A stretch of 64,000 bases of DNA from positions 930,001 to 994,000 of the forward strand of contig NZ_ARYH01000001.1 in the NCBI RefSeq assembly GCF_000685235.1. The letters run 5' to 3'. This DNA comes from Hyphomonas adhaerens MHS-3. Its GTDB lineage: Bacteria > Pseudomonadota > Alphaproteobacteria > Caulobacterales > Hyphomonadaceae. Each line of letters starts with the position of its first letter. Position 1 is the first letter of the stretch. Under the pieces are notes generated by a model, which saw only the letters and a list, made by a program, of their open reading frames with translations, was not told the origin of the DNA and ran no database searches. The translations under genes and the position numbers were made by a program. This document shows, one piece after another, positions 12,832 through 21,709 of this stretch.

Positions 12832-13557
12832 TTAGCCGGCGATATACTGCGCGCCGTTCACCGTCATCGTTGCGCCGGTGATGAAAGCGCCGTCGTCGCT
12901 GGCGAGATAGGCGCACATGGAGGCGATCTCTTCCGGCTTGCCGAGACGGCCGACCGGGATGGTCGAGATGATGCTTTCGAGCACTTTCTCAGGCACAGCG
13001 CGCACCATTTCGGTGTCGATGTAGCCAGGGCAGACCGTGTTCACGGTGATGCCCTTCTTGGCGCCTTCCTGGGCCAGCGCCTTGGTGAAACCGATCAGGC
13101 CGGCCTTGGCGGCGGAATAGTTCGCCTGGCCGAACTGGCCCTTCTGGCCGTTGATGGACGAGATGTTGATGACGCGGCCCCAGCTGCGCTCGCGCATGCC
13201 GTCCCACACCTGGCGGGTGACGTTGAAGGCGGAGGTGAGATCGATGTCGATCACCTGCTGCCATTGGTCTTTGGTCATCTTGTGGAACGGCGCATCGCGC
13301 GTCACGCCGGCATTGTTGACGACGATGTCGATGGGGCCGAGATCTTTCTCGATGGCGGCGATGCCAGCGCCGACGGCGTCATAATCGGCGACGTCGAACT
13401 TGTAGACATGGATGCCGAGTTCGTCGGCCGTTGCCTTGGCGGCTTCATCGTTACCGGCATAGTTTGCCGCCACCTTGTAGCCGGCTTTTGCCATGGCTGC
13501 ACTGATGGCGTGACCGATACCGCGTGTACCGCCTGTGACCAGAACCGTTTTGGACAT
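12832..13557 (-). CDS. phbB: acetoacetyl-CoA reductase
   Basis: 241-residue short-chain dehydrogenase that reduces acetoacetyl-CoA to (R)-3-hydroxybutyryl-CoA with NADPH, the second step of polyhydroxybutyrate synthesis. It has the cofactor loop TGGTRGIG, the structural NNAGVTRDAPFHKM and the catalytic NISSINGQKGQFGQANYSAAK segment; these fit PhaB/PhbB better than FabG. The start at 13557 has GGAGGAG 6 bases upstream. It is divergent from phaR, the PHB regulator, which supports the assignment. The thiolase and PHB synthase genes are not in the window. Confidence 0.92.
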   Translation of the reverse strand: MSKTVLVTGGTRGIGHAISAAMAKAGYKVAANYAGNDEAAKATADELGIHVYKFDVADYDAVGAGIAAIEKDLGPIDIVVNNAGVTRDAPFHKMTKDQWQQVIDIDLTSAFNVTRQVWDGMRERSWGRVINISSINGQKGQFGQANYSAAKAGLIGFTKALAQEGAKKGITVNTVCPGYIDTEMVRAVPEKVLESIISTIPVGRLGKPEEIASMCAYLASDDGAFITGATMTVNGAQYIAG

Positions 13558-13710
13558 GGGTGCTCCTCCCTGGATTTTTTGCACTGCAACACGCTTAGCG
13601 CTACTGTCGCAGGAACTTCAATAGCGCATTGGTCGCATGCAGAATTTATGCGAGATTATGCGGCATAGCACAAAAATTGCTTTTCCCATGGGGAAAGCTG
13701 AGGGATGAAA

Positions 13711-14295
13711 ATGGTCAAAGGGACGGGCTCTACGGGGCCAATCATCATCAAGAAATACGCAAACCGGCGCCTCTACGACACGTCGACATCGTCTTATGTG
13801 ACGCTGGATCACCTGTCGGAACTGGTCCGCGAGGGTCGGGATTTCGAGGTCCGGGATGCCAAGACGGGGGAGGATCTGACGCGTCAGGTTCTGACCCAGA
13901 TCATCTTCGAGCAGGAAACCAAGGGCGAGGGCGCCTTGCCGCTGAACTTCCTGCGCCAGCTGATCGGCTTCTATGGCGGCGGCGCGCAGACCTTTCTGCC
14001 GGCTTTCCTCGACATGTCGATGAATTCCTTCGCCGAAGCGCAGAAGGAATGGCAGAAAGCGGCCAACCCGATGACCATGTTCGAGAAACAGGCCCGCCGG
14101 AACATGGTGATGTTCGAGCAGGCCATGAAGATGTTCATGCCGACGCTCTACAATTCGACCAAGCCGCAGAAGCCGGGGTCATCCTCGTCTCCCGCCGGCT
14201 CCATGATGGAAATGCAGGCCGAGGCGCTGGCCAACATGCAGGCCCAGATGTCCGCCATTCAGGACCAGCTGGCAGAGCTTTACCGCAAGGACTGA
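13711..14295 (+). CDS. phaR: polyhydroxyalkanoate synthesis repressor PhaR
   Basis: 194-residue regulator that binds PHB granules and DNA and controls phasin and PHB genes. The N-terminal DNA-binding domain (IIIKKYANRRLYDT... YVTLDHLSELVREG) and the following PHB-accumulation domain (QIIFEQETKGEGALPLNFLRQLIGFYG) are diagnostic. The C-terminal half is methionine/glutamine-rich helical sequence, which fits granule binding. ATG 13711 is preferred to ATG 13705 because GAGGG lies 6 bases before 13711 and would overlap the earlier codon. It is divergent from phbB and is followed by a strong bidirectional terminator. Confidence 0.95.
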   Translation: MVKGTGSTGPIIIKKYANRRLYDTSTSSYVTLDHLSELVREGRDFEVRDAKTGEDLTRQVLTQIIFEQETKGEGALPLNFLRQLIGFYGGGAQTFLPAFLDMSMNSFAEAQKEWQKAANPMTMFEKQARRNMVMFEQAMKMFMPTLYNSTKPQKPGSSSSPAGSMMEMQAEALANMQAQMSAIQDQLAELYRKD

Positions 14296-14317
14296 CGCCC
14301 GCGCGCCTTCCGGAAAC

Positions 14318-14348
14318 AAAAAAGCCCGCTCGGTTGAGCGGGCTTTTT
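14318..14348. terminator. bidirectional terminator after phaR
   Basis: An A-run, then AGCCCGCTC / GAGCGGGCT-type stem, then a T-run; symmetrical, so it serves both phaR (+) and the convergent membrane-protein gene (-). Confidence 0.9.
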
Positions 14349-14371
14349 CCGTTGTACCTGTCCGGTCAGGC

Positions 14372-14839
14372 TCAGCCGTGATCGACCCCGAAGTCGCGGC
14401 GGGCAGACACGATGGTCACCACCACGCCGGCCAGCACATCCAGAAGTGTCATCGACATCAGGATGAAGAAGGTGGAGGTGGCGAAGTTCGGCGCCAGCAG
14501 GAATTCGATCAGGCACAGAATGAACAGCATCATCGAAATCGCGTGATTGATGATGGTCGAGGTGCCGGTGCTGGTGGATTTCAGGATTTCCAGGAACAGG
14601 AAAACGATCGACAACAGCAGGATGGCATCGCCCTGTGTCAGCACCCACCGCACGCCGGAAATCATGGGCAGGGTAAAGAAAGTCTCGTTCAGCACCGCCT
14701 GGAGCGGAGCCATGTCGCTGGCAACGATCTGGCCCAGTTCATTGGTTGTGGTGGCCGGACCGCCAGCCATGACGGCCAGAAGGTTGTAGAGGGCCACCGG
14801 AACGACCAGTAGCGGAAAGATTCCGAAGATTGCACGCAT
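14372..14839 (-). CDS. four-helix membrane protein of unknown function
   Basis: 155-residue predicted inner-membrane protein. Four hydrophobic segments are visible (IFGIFPLLVVPVALYNLLAV, ILLLSIVFLFLEIL, ISMMLFILCLIEFLLA and MTLLDVLAGVVVTIV). The start at 14839 is chosen because AAGGGG lies 8 bases before it; an upstream ATG at 14944 would add a 35-residue basic, non-hydrophobic extension and has no clear ribosome site. I do not recognise the family. It ends beside the phaR terminator and is otherwise isolated. Confidence 0.7.
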   Translation of the reverse strand: MRAIFGIFPLLVVPVALYNLLAVMAGGPATTTNELGQIVASDMAPLQAVLNETFFTLPMISGVRWVLTQGDAILLLSIVFLFLEILKSTSTGTSTIINHAISMMLFILCLIEFLLAPNFATSTFFILMSMTLLDVLAGVVVTIVSARRDFGVDHG

Positions 14840-14961
14840 CAAATACCCCTTTTCGGTGCTGCTGCGGGACCCGGCATTCTGCCGTCTTTTCCTGGCGATA
14901 AAACCGCCAGCGATGGCTGCCTGTGTGTCCTTTTTCATGTTCACTAACCCGTCGCTCAGCG

Positions 14962-14973
14962 CGTGTTAACACG
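14962..14973. promoter_or_regulatory. perfect 12-bp palindrome CGTGTTAACACG
   Basis: A perfect palindrome upstream of the four-helix membrane-protein gene and downstream of the GT2 gene; it could be an operator. Nearby, CCGTAAATCG / CGATTTGCGG (15038-15059) forms a second imperfect inverted repeat just after the GT2 stop. No regulator is identified. Confidence 0.3.
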
Positions 14974-15086
14974 AGGTGTACCGGATAGTTTCCGGCGAGG
15001 CGAGGAAAAACCCCCACGGCCTTAACCACCAGTATTCCCGTAAATCGGGCGATTTGCGGGCGGGCAGCCCGGGAATCCGGTAACGG

Positions 15087-15818
15087 TCAGATCTCGTCCG
15101 CGCCGCCCGGATGGCGCCGGCGGCGGATCAGCCAGGTGACGCCGCGCAGGTCAGAGAGGGCATCGTTCAGGCGGCCGAAATTCGTGTAGTTCGACTTGCC
15201 CGTCCCGCGCTCGCGGTGGTTCACATCGCGGTATTCCACATCGAGCCCCTCGGCCCGCATCAGGGCGGGCATGTAGCGGTGCATGTGATCGAAATAGGGC
15301 AGCTGGATATAGGCGGCGCGTTTCATCACCTTGATGCCGCAGCCGCTGTCGTCGCAATCATCCTTCAGCATGCGCTTGCGGATATTGTTGGCGAAGCGGG
15401 AGCCGAACCGCTTCCAGGCGGTATCCTTGCGCTTGGCCCGGCGGCCCATCACCATGTTCAGCTTCTCCGGCGCATCCTGCCGGGTCAGCTGGCGGTAGAG
15501 GTCTGGCAGGTCGGCCGGATCGTTCTGGCCGTCACCGTCCAGCGTGCCGATGACGGGGGCCTTGGCGGCAAGGATGCCAGACCGGATCGCGCGGCTCTGG
15601 CCGGCATTCTTCCGGTGGCCGATGACGCGAAGCATCGGATAATCCGCCTTCAGCTCCACCAGCCGGGCGCGGGTATCGTCGGTCGAGGCGTCGTCGACAA
15701 ACACCATTTCATAGGCGCGCCCGTCGAGGGCCTTGGCGATCTCGCTGATCAGGGTTGCCACATTTCCGGATTCATTGTGCACCGGAACGACGACGGAAAA
15801 CTCAAGAGCCTGGTCCAA
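15087..15818 (-). CDS. family 2 glycosyltransferase, polyprenyl-phosphate sugar transferase type (TTG start)
   Basis: 243-residue GT-A fold glycosyltransferase similar to dolichyl/undecaprenyl-phosphate mannose or glucose synthases. It has FSVVVPVHNESGNV, the FVDDASTDDT loop and the metal/sugar motif GTLDGDGQNDP. It lacks the C-terminal membrane helices of ArnC-like forms; the end is basic (RRRRHPGG). The start codon is TTG at 15818, supported by an AAGGGA-type ribosome site. It is divergent from an ArnT-like GT39 enzyme, which uses polyprenyl-phosphate sugars. The pair may load a sugar on a lipid carrier and transfer it to an envelope glycolipid such as lipid A. Confidence 0.85.
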   Translation of the reverse strand: MDQALEFSVVVPVHNESGNVATLISEIAKALDGRAYEMVFVDDASTDDTRARLVELKADYPMLRVIGHRKNAGQSRAIRSGILAAKAPVIGTLDGDGQNDPADLPDLYRQLTRQDAPEKLNMVMGRRAKRKDTAWKRFGSRFANNIRKRMLKDDCDDSGCGIKVMKRAAYIQLPYFDHMHRYMPALMRAEGLDVEYRDVNHRERGTGKSNYTNFGRLNDALSDLRGVTWLIRRRRHPGGADEI

Positions 15819-15988
15819 TTCCAGATCCCTTCTGCTGATGGGCCCCCGATAAGCCGGCCCCCGAAAGTCTTCGCGTCATACAGAGCGTTCCGCCAGATGG
15901 CGAGCCCTGCGCTTCACTTGCGGCTGATACGGGCACCTGCGTCCAAAAGCGCAAGACGAAGCGGCCCGAAGCGGTTAGAGCATGGGTC

Positions 15989-17983
15989 ATGACATTGCTC
16001 GACCGCCTTTCGACCGGCTGGAAAGCCTGGGTCGCTCTCTTCCTCATTACGTTCAGCGCCGCTGCGCCCGGCGTTTTCCTGTTGCCCGCGCTGGACCGCG
16101 ATGAAAGCCGGTTCGCCCAGGCCTCCAAGCAGATGCTGGAGGACCATGACTATATCCGCATCCAGTATCAGGATGAGCTGCGCAACAAGAAGCCCGCCGG
16201 GATCCACTGGCTGCAGGCAGCCTCGACGGCGGTCTTCACCGGGCCGGAAGCGAAGCAGATCTGGACCTATCGTTTCCCGAGCTGGATCGGCGCGAGCCTC
16301 GCGGCGGTGGCCTGTTTCTGGTGCGGCATCCCGCTGGTCGGGCGGCGGGCGGCCTTTCTCGGCGCGGCGCTGTTCGGCTCAACCCTGCTGCTGACCTCCG
16401 AGGCGCATATTTCCAAGACCGATGCGGTGCTGGTCTGCCTGACAACATTTGGCATTGGCGCGCTGGGACGGCTCTACCTCCGCGAGGGGCCGCCGAAGAA
16501 GGCGGCTCTCCTGTTCTGGCTCGCCATGGGACTGGGCTTCCTGATCAAGGGACCGGTCACGCCGATGGTTGCGGCCTATGCCGGGGTCGGCGCCTGGGTC
16601 TGGGGCCGGGCTGAAAACGGGAAGGGGGGCGACTGGTGGCGCCCGCTCATCTGGTGGCCGGGGCCGCTTCTGTTCGTGGCGCTGGTGCTGCCCTGGTTTA
16701 CCTGGGTGCAGATCGCGACCAGCGGAGAATTCCTGCAGGGCGCCGTCGGCAAGGACCTGAAAGACAAATTCACCGGCGCCTCCGAAGGCCATGGCGGCTG
16801 GCCGTTCTTTCACCTCACCCATCTGCCAGTGTGGTTCTTCCCCGCGATCCTGCTGATCGTGCCCGGACTCGTTGCCGGCTGGAAAGATGTGCGGCAGGCG
16901 ACTGTGCCGCGGGCCGGGCGGCCGGGGCTGATGATTGGCGGCGCGCTGCTCGCGCTGAGCCTGCTGCTGGCGCTGGTCCTGCCGGCATCCGCGGCCAATG
17001 GGATCAAGGTGGCCTACCCGGCGGTGCTGCTGCTTGTGTTCGGTTTCCTCTCGACACGGGATGAATGGTGGCGCCGGGCGCCGGTTTCGCCGGAAGCGTC
17101 GGCAGAGGTGAAGGGCCTGCGCCTGCTTTTGTCCTGGACGCTGCTGACCTGGGCTTTCTTCGAGCTGATGCCGACCCTGCTGAGCCACTATATCCTGCCC
17201 GCCTATCCGGGGATGGCGCTGCTCTGCGGCTATGCGGCCGTGCGGCTGATCGAAGGGCGGAGCATGCCGGTCTCGCGCTGGCTGTCGCTCGCGCTGTTCG
17301 GGCTTGGGGCTGCCTTGTTGCTGGGCGTCTCCTATCCGGGCGCGGCGCATTACTTCATGGCCGAGGCGGCAGGAGACTTTAAGACGGCGTCCGGACCCGA
17401 AATCCTGTCGACCTGGCAAGCCTATTACCAATACCCGGTCTGGCTGTGGTGGGCGGCGTTTGCGCTGTGCGGCGCAGCGGCGATCGAGTTCAGCCGTGCC
17501 CGGATGGTCATGTCCATCATTCTGGCTGTGGCGGGCGCCTTCGTGATCGGCTGGCATATCCGCATCTTCATGTTGCCCAGCCAGGTCTGGGTGCAGCCGA
17601 CGGAAACCGCGCGGCTTGCGCTGGAAGATGTGTGCGGCATTCCGGGAGAGGCGTGTGCGATGACGCCGCCTGAGCGCATTCTCGCGCTTGGCTATGCCGA
17701 GCCGTCCTACATCCTGACCATGGGGACGCAGAACACCCACCCGCCGGAAACACCGCTGGACCTGCCGACGGACGAGCGCGCCTATCCGGTTGTCTACCTC
17801 GTGAACTATGAGGACCGGAAGGCCGAGCCGCCGGTGGCGGAGGAAGTGGAACACCTGCGCGATCAGGCGCAGGGTATGGGCCTCTGCATCACGGAGTCAG
17901 AGCCATATTATGCGCTGAACTATTCCAATGGCGATCCGGTCCATTTCGTTGCCATGCGCTTCGACAGGGATTGCGGACGCTAG
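15989..17983 (+). CDS. ArnT-like family 39 glycosyltransferase
   Basis: 664-residue integral membrane glycosyltransferase. The periplasmic-loop motif DRDESRFAQASKQM near residue 33 is characteristic of ArnT/PMT-type (GT39/GT83) enzymes, and about a dozen hydrophobic helices follow, ending in a soluble C-terminal domain with several cysteines (DVCGIPGEACAM). Such enzymes move a sugar from a polyprenyl phosphate to lipid A or another envelope acceptor at the periplasmic face. It is divergent from the GT2 gene, its likely donor-making partner. Its stop codon shares a CTAG with the convergent TonB receptor. The sugar is unknown. Confidence 0.87.
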   Translation: MTLLDRLSTGWKAWVALFLITFSAAAPGVFLLPALDRDESRFAQASKQMLEDHDYIRIQYQDELRNKKPAGIHWLQAASTAVFTGPEAKQIWTYRFPSWIGASLAAVACFWCGIPLVGRRAAFLGAALFGSTLLLTSEAHISKTDAVLVCLTTFGIGALGRLYLREGPPKKAALLFWLAMGLGFLIKGPVTPMVAAYAGVGAWVWGRAENGKGGDWWRPLIWWPGPLLFVALVLPWFTWVQIATSGEFLQGAVGKDLKDKFTGASEGHGGWPFFHLTHLPVWFFPAILLIVPGLVAGWKDVRQATVPRAGRPGLMIGGALLALSLLLALVLPASAANGIKVAYPAVLLLVFGFLSTRDEWWRRAPVSPEASAEVKGLRLLLSWTLLTWAFFELMPTLLSHYILPAYPGMALLCGYAAVRLIEGRSMPVSRWLSLALFGLGAALLLGVSYPGAAHYFMAEAAGDFKTASGPEILSTWQAYYQYPVWLWWAAFALCGAAAIEFSRARMVMSIILAVAGAFVIGWHIRIFMLPSQVWVQPTETARLALEDVCGIPGEACAMTPPERILALGYAEPSYILTMGTQNTHPPETPLDLPTDERAYPVVYLVNYEDRKAEPPVAEEVEHLRDQAQGMGLCITESEPYYALNYSNGDPVHFVAMRFDRDCGR

Positions 17984-20193
17984 AAGCTGTACCCGACGCG
18001 GATGCCGTAGGTGCGCGGGTCTGAGCGGAACGTGTCATAGCCGATGAACCCATAGCCCGAGAGCGCGTAGTCTTCATCCGTCAGGTTGCGGCCCCAGATC
18101 GTCACGTCGACACCGGAGTCTTCCAGCCGGATGCCCGCCTCCGCCTGTAGCGTCGTGAAGCCCTTCTGAGAGCGGGCCTCAAGGCCTTCCGGGTCCAGAT
18201 AATAGCGGCTGCGATATTTGGCATGCAGGGAGAGGTGACCTGTGACGGAGGGGGCCAGGGCAACATCGTATCGTCCGCCGAGGGTCGCAGATGTTTTCGG
18301 CGCGAAGGGCAGGGGCTTGCCGTTGAACTTTGCGGCGTTGCCGCCGATGTCGGACGTCTGGTCGATTTCCGTATCAAGCAGGGTCAGTCCGCCATTGAGG
18401 GAGAGCGACTCTGTGGCTTGCCAGCTGAAGTCCGCATCGAGGCCGTAGACCATTGCGGCGTCGAGGTTCGACAGGGAGTTCGAGGTGATGCTGCCGCCGC
18501 CGGGAAGGGGAAAGTTCACGAAGATACGCGCCTGGGGGGAGTCATAGTCCTGCCAGAACAGGGCGGCATTCCAGACGAAGTGGGCGCTGGGCGTCGCTTT
18601 GAAGCCTGCCTCATAAGCTGTGACGGATTCGGCGTCGAAGAGACCTTCATCGGAAAAGTGCGCCGCATTGTTCTGCACTTCGCCATTGAAGCCCGCGGAC
18701 TTGTAGCTGTTCGCAACGGACACATAAGCCGTGCCCGCGCCGGTCTCGTAGGCGAGGGCAAGATTGCCGGTCAGCTGCGTGTCGTCGATCTTGTTGGAAC
18801 CGGATGCGAGGCCAAGCCCGCCGACATTGTTGTAGCCGACGATGCCATCATCGAAGATGTGCCGGCCGGCGCCGGCGCCTTCGATTTTCTCCTGCGTGAT
18901 CCGTGCTCCGACCGTTGCGGTCAGCCTGTCTGACAGGGCGAACTCATTATAGGTGAACGCGGCGAGCACTTTGCGGTTCTGCCGGATGTCCGTCACAAGC
19001 GTCATGGCGGCGCCATCGGAAACGGGCGCCGGGCCTGCACGGCTGGCGGCGCCGACATAAGGGCAGGCGCCGAGCAAGGTGTCCGGATCCAGCTCGCCGC
19101 ACCAGATCGTATAGGTCTGGCTGAAATCTTCCTGGGCCGCATAGATGCCAAACAGGGTGGAGCCACCGGCCCGTTCGGTCTTCAGGCGGACTTCCTGGGA
19201 GTATTGCCGGAAGTCGCGGAGGTAAGAGAGGTTCGCGCTGAGCTGGGGATTGCCAAAGAGCGCCGTCGCGCCGTCAAAGTCGAACCCGTATGCCTGATGA
19301 AATCCCTCGAACGCTGTGAGGGACGTCAGCGACCAGCCACCGATGTCACGCGTGTATTCGGCGGAGGTGCCGTAAAACGCGTTATCCGTATCCTGAATGC
19401 CGTCGCTGCCGACGGAGATCTCGTGATCCGACAGGTCCAGCGTGTCATTGCGCGGTGCGGCATTGATGCCATTGTCTTCCTCGTAATGCGTGCGGACCAG
19501 AAGTTTGCCGCCAAGGGCATCTTCCCAGTTGAGACCGAGCCGCAGGCCGAACTCGTCCCGTATGCCGCCGGCTGCGTCCGGCCCGCCGGCATTGTCCAGT
19601 GCAGCATCACGCGACAGGTAGCGCCCGGCGAGGCGGAAGCTGAAGTCATTGACGCTGTCCCCATAGGCCCCTTCGACATCTGTGCGTTCCAGGTTTCCAT
19701 ACCCGGCGCGGACGTAACGCGATTGGCCATCTCCCGGACGGGCGGTGAGGAAGCTGATCGCACCTGAGGACGCGTTGCGCCCGAACAGCGTGCCTTGCGG
19801 CCCCTTCAGCACTTCCACTCCCGCGAGATCATAGAGCATGAGGCCGGTCTGCACATTCGTCGCCAGCAACACGCCGTCGGAATAGACCGCTGCTGCGCCC
19901 GGCGTCAGGGCCTGATGATCCACCGCGCCGATCCCGCGTATCTGGAACGCCACCTGGGTGCCATTGGCCACGGCGGCTTCCACGCCGGTGAGCAGGTCAG
20001 TCACATCCTCTGCGCCGAGATAGGCGGAGGCGAAATCCAGCTCATCTCCGCTGATCACGCTGACCGACATGGGGATGTCGCTGAGTGGTGTCTGGCTGGC
20101 CGTTGCCGTTGTGACGACAGGATCGAGTCTTGCCGGGGCATCTTCCGGTTCGGCAGTGAATGTTGACGCGGCGAGGATAAGCGCAAGAGACAT
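17980..20193 (-). CDS. TonB-dependent outer-membrane receptor
   Basis: 737-residue outer-membrane active transporter. A short signal peptide (MSLALILAASTFTAE) precedes a plug domain (about residues 35-150) with the typical IRGIGAVDHQ and VEVLKGPQGTLFGRNASSGAI segments. A long beta-barrel region follows, ending in the terminal aromatic residue (RVGYSF). It belongs to the broad CirA/FecA-like group used for siderophores, carbohydrates or peptides. No TonB-linked regulator is adjacent. The divergent M20 amidohydrolase suggests uptake of an amide or peptide substrate, but that is inference. Confidence 0.92.
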   Translation of the reverse strand: MSLALILAASTFTAEPEDAPARLDPVVTTATASQTPLSDIPMSVSVISGDELDFASAYLGAEDVTDLLTGVEAAVANGTQVAFQIRGIGAVDHQALTPGAAAVYSDGVLLATNVQTGLMLYDLAGVEVLKGPQGTLFGRNASSGAISFLTARPGDGQSRYVRAGYGNLERTDVEGAYGDSVNDFSFRLAGRYLSRDAALDNAGGPDAAGGIRDEFGLRLGLNWEDALGGKLLVRTHYEEDNGINAAPRNDTLDLSDHEISVGSDGIQDTDNAFYGTSAEYTRDIGGWSLTSLTAFEGFHQAYGFDFDGATALFGNPQLSANLSYLRDFRQYSQEVRLKTERAGGSTLFGIYAAQEDFSQTYTIWCGELDPDTLLGACPYVGAASRAGPAPVSDGAAMTLVTDIRQNRKVLAAFTYNEFALSDRLTATVGARITQEKIEGAGAGRHIFDDGIVGYNNVGGLGLASGSNKIDDTQLTGNLALAYETGAGTAYVSVANSYKSAGFNGEVQNNAAHFSDEGLFDAESVTAYEAGFKATPSAHFVWNAALFWQDYDSPQARIFVNFPLPGGGSITSNSLSNLDAAMVYGLDADFSWQATESLSLNGGLTLLDTEIDQTSDIGGNAAKFNGKPLPFAPKTSATLGGRYDVALAPSVTGHLSLHAKYRSRYYLDPEGLEARSQKGFTTLQAEAGIRLEDSGVDVTIWGRNLTDEDYALSGYGFIGYDTFRSDPRTYGIRVGYSF

Positions 20194-20274
20194 TTAGAGA
20201 GGCCTTCTTTGGGAAGAGGGCGCTTATCAGGCTTCGCGAAAGGCCATCAACAGGATCGCTGCCGCGTGCCTGCT

Positions 20275-20285
20275 AAAGTGACTTT
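20275..20285. promoter_or_regulatory. AAAGT-G-ACTTT inverted repeat in divergent promoter region
   Basis: A perfect 5-bp-arm dyad followed by further ACTTT words (GTACTTTACTTTC). It lies between the divergent TonB receptor and M20 amidohydrolase genes, where one operator could control both. Confidence 0.35.
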
Positions 20286-20383
20286 GTACTTTACTTTCTG
20301 CAGGTTTGCCCGGGCCTGACAGGTCGGTGATTTACACCGCCGGGTCTGGCGCATAGCCTGAGGTGAACAGCGGGAGACATCAC

Positions 20384-21700
20384 ATGAACTGGACGTTTCG
20401 GGCGTGCGCCGCCTCACTGATCGCACTTGGAACGGCGGGCATGGCCTCAGCCGACAGCGACCTCAGCGCGGCGATCGACAAGGACTATCAGGAAAATCTG
20501 GGACCCTTGTTCCAGTATTTTCACCAGCACCCGGAGCTCTCTTTCCTGGAGACAGAAACCGCAAAGCGGCTTGCGTCCGAACTGCGGGCCCTCGGCTATG
20601 ACGTGACCGAAGGCGTTGGCGGCACCGGCGTGGTGGCGGTCATGAAGAACGGCGACGGCCCGACGGTCCTGATGCGCGCCGACATGGATGGCCTGCCGTT
20701 GAAAGAAGATAGCGGTGTGGCGCAACCTTCCACGGTCACCCAGGTCGACATCGACGGCATCGAGAAGCCGGTGATGCACGCCTGCGGGCATGATGTGCAC
20801 ATTACCTCGCTGGTCGGCGCCGCCCGCCAGATGGCCGCGCGCAAGGAAGATTGGTCCGGCACGCTGGTGCTGGTCGGCCAGCCCGCAGAGGAGCGGATCG
20901 GCGGCGCACGCGCGATGATCCAGGACGGCCTCTATGAGCGTTTCCCGAAGCCGGACTATGCGATTGCCTTCCATGTCGCGTCCGAACTTGAGACCGGAAC
21001 AATCGAGGTGCCTCTGGAACAGGTCGCGTCGAGTTCCGACAGTGTCGACATCATTGTTCACGGTGTCGGCGCGCACGGGGCCTATCCGCATATGGGGATC
21101 GACCCGGTTCTTGTGGCATCTCAGATCGTGGTCTCACTCCAGTCGATCGTCTCGCGGACGATTGCGCCGCTGGAGCCGGGCGTGATCACGGTTGGGGCCA
21201 TCCATGGTGGCTTCAAGCACAACATTATCGGCGACAAGGTCGAGATGCAGATCACCGTCCGCTCCGACGATCCGGACGTGCGTGAGGAATTGCTGGACGG
21301 AATCGACCGGGTCGCGCGCGGCGTCGCGATCTCGATGGATGTGCCAGAAGACCTGATGCCGGAGGTTATCCGGTCCGAGACGGAAACCACACCGCCCACG
21401 ATCAATGATCCGGCGACCGCCCAGCGCCTGCGCGATGCGTTTACGGCGCGTATTTCAGATGATGTGCTGGTGGACCCGCCGCGCGGCGGCATGGGGGCAG
21501 AGGATTTTGCCTATTTCGTTACGCCGGATACCGGCGTGAAGGGCGTCTATTTCAATGTTGGCGGCACGCCGGCCGATGAGCTGGAAAATGCGTCGTCCCA
21601 CCATTCCCCGTTCTTCAGGATCTGGCCGGAGCCGTCGGTGGAACTGGGCACGGAAGCCATGGTCATCGGGGCGATGACCCTGATGCCGGTGAAGGACTGA
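20384..21700 (+). CDS. exported M20 family amidohydrolase
   Basis: 438-residue zinc hydrolase of the M20D group (hippurate, IAA-amino acid or N-acyl amino acid hydrolases). The start at 20384 is supported by GGGAG 7 bases upstream and gives a clean Sec signal peptide with cleavage after ASA; a GTG at 20363 is less likely. Metal ligands are visible in MRADMDGLPL, HACGHDVH, PAEERIGGA and the late ASSHHSPFF. The dimerisation domain lies in the middle (VGAHGAYPHMGIDP). It should act in the periplasm, cleaving an acyl-amino acid or similar amide, possibly one imported by the divergent TonB receptor. Confidence 0.9.
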   Translation: MNWTFRACAASLIALGTAGMASADSDLSAAIDKDYQENLGPLFQYFHQHPELSFLETETAKRLASELRALGYDVTEGVGGTGVVAVMKNGDGPTVLMRADMDGLPLKEDSGVAQPSTVTQVDIDGIEKPVMHACGHDVHITSLVGAARQMAARKEDWSGTLVLVGQPAEERIGGARAMIQDGLYERFPKPDYAIAFHVASELETGTIEVPLEQVASSSDSVDIIVHGVGAHGAYPHMGIDPVLVASQIVVSLQSIVSRTIAPLEPGVITVGAIHGGFKHNIIGDKVEMQITVRSDDPDVREELLDGIDRVARGVAISMDVPEDLMPEVIRSETETTPPTINDPATAQRLRDAFTARISDDVLVDPPRGGMGAEDFAYFVTPDTGVKGVYFNVGGTPADELENASSHHSPFFRIWPEPSVELGTEAMVIGAMTLMPVKD

Positions 21701-21709
21701 CGGAAAAGA

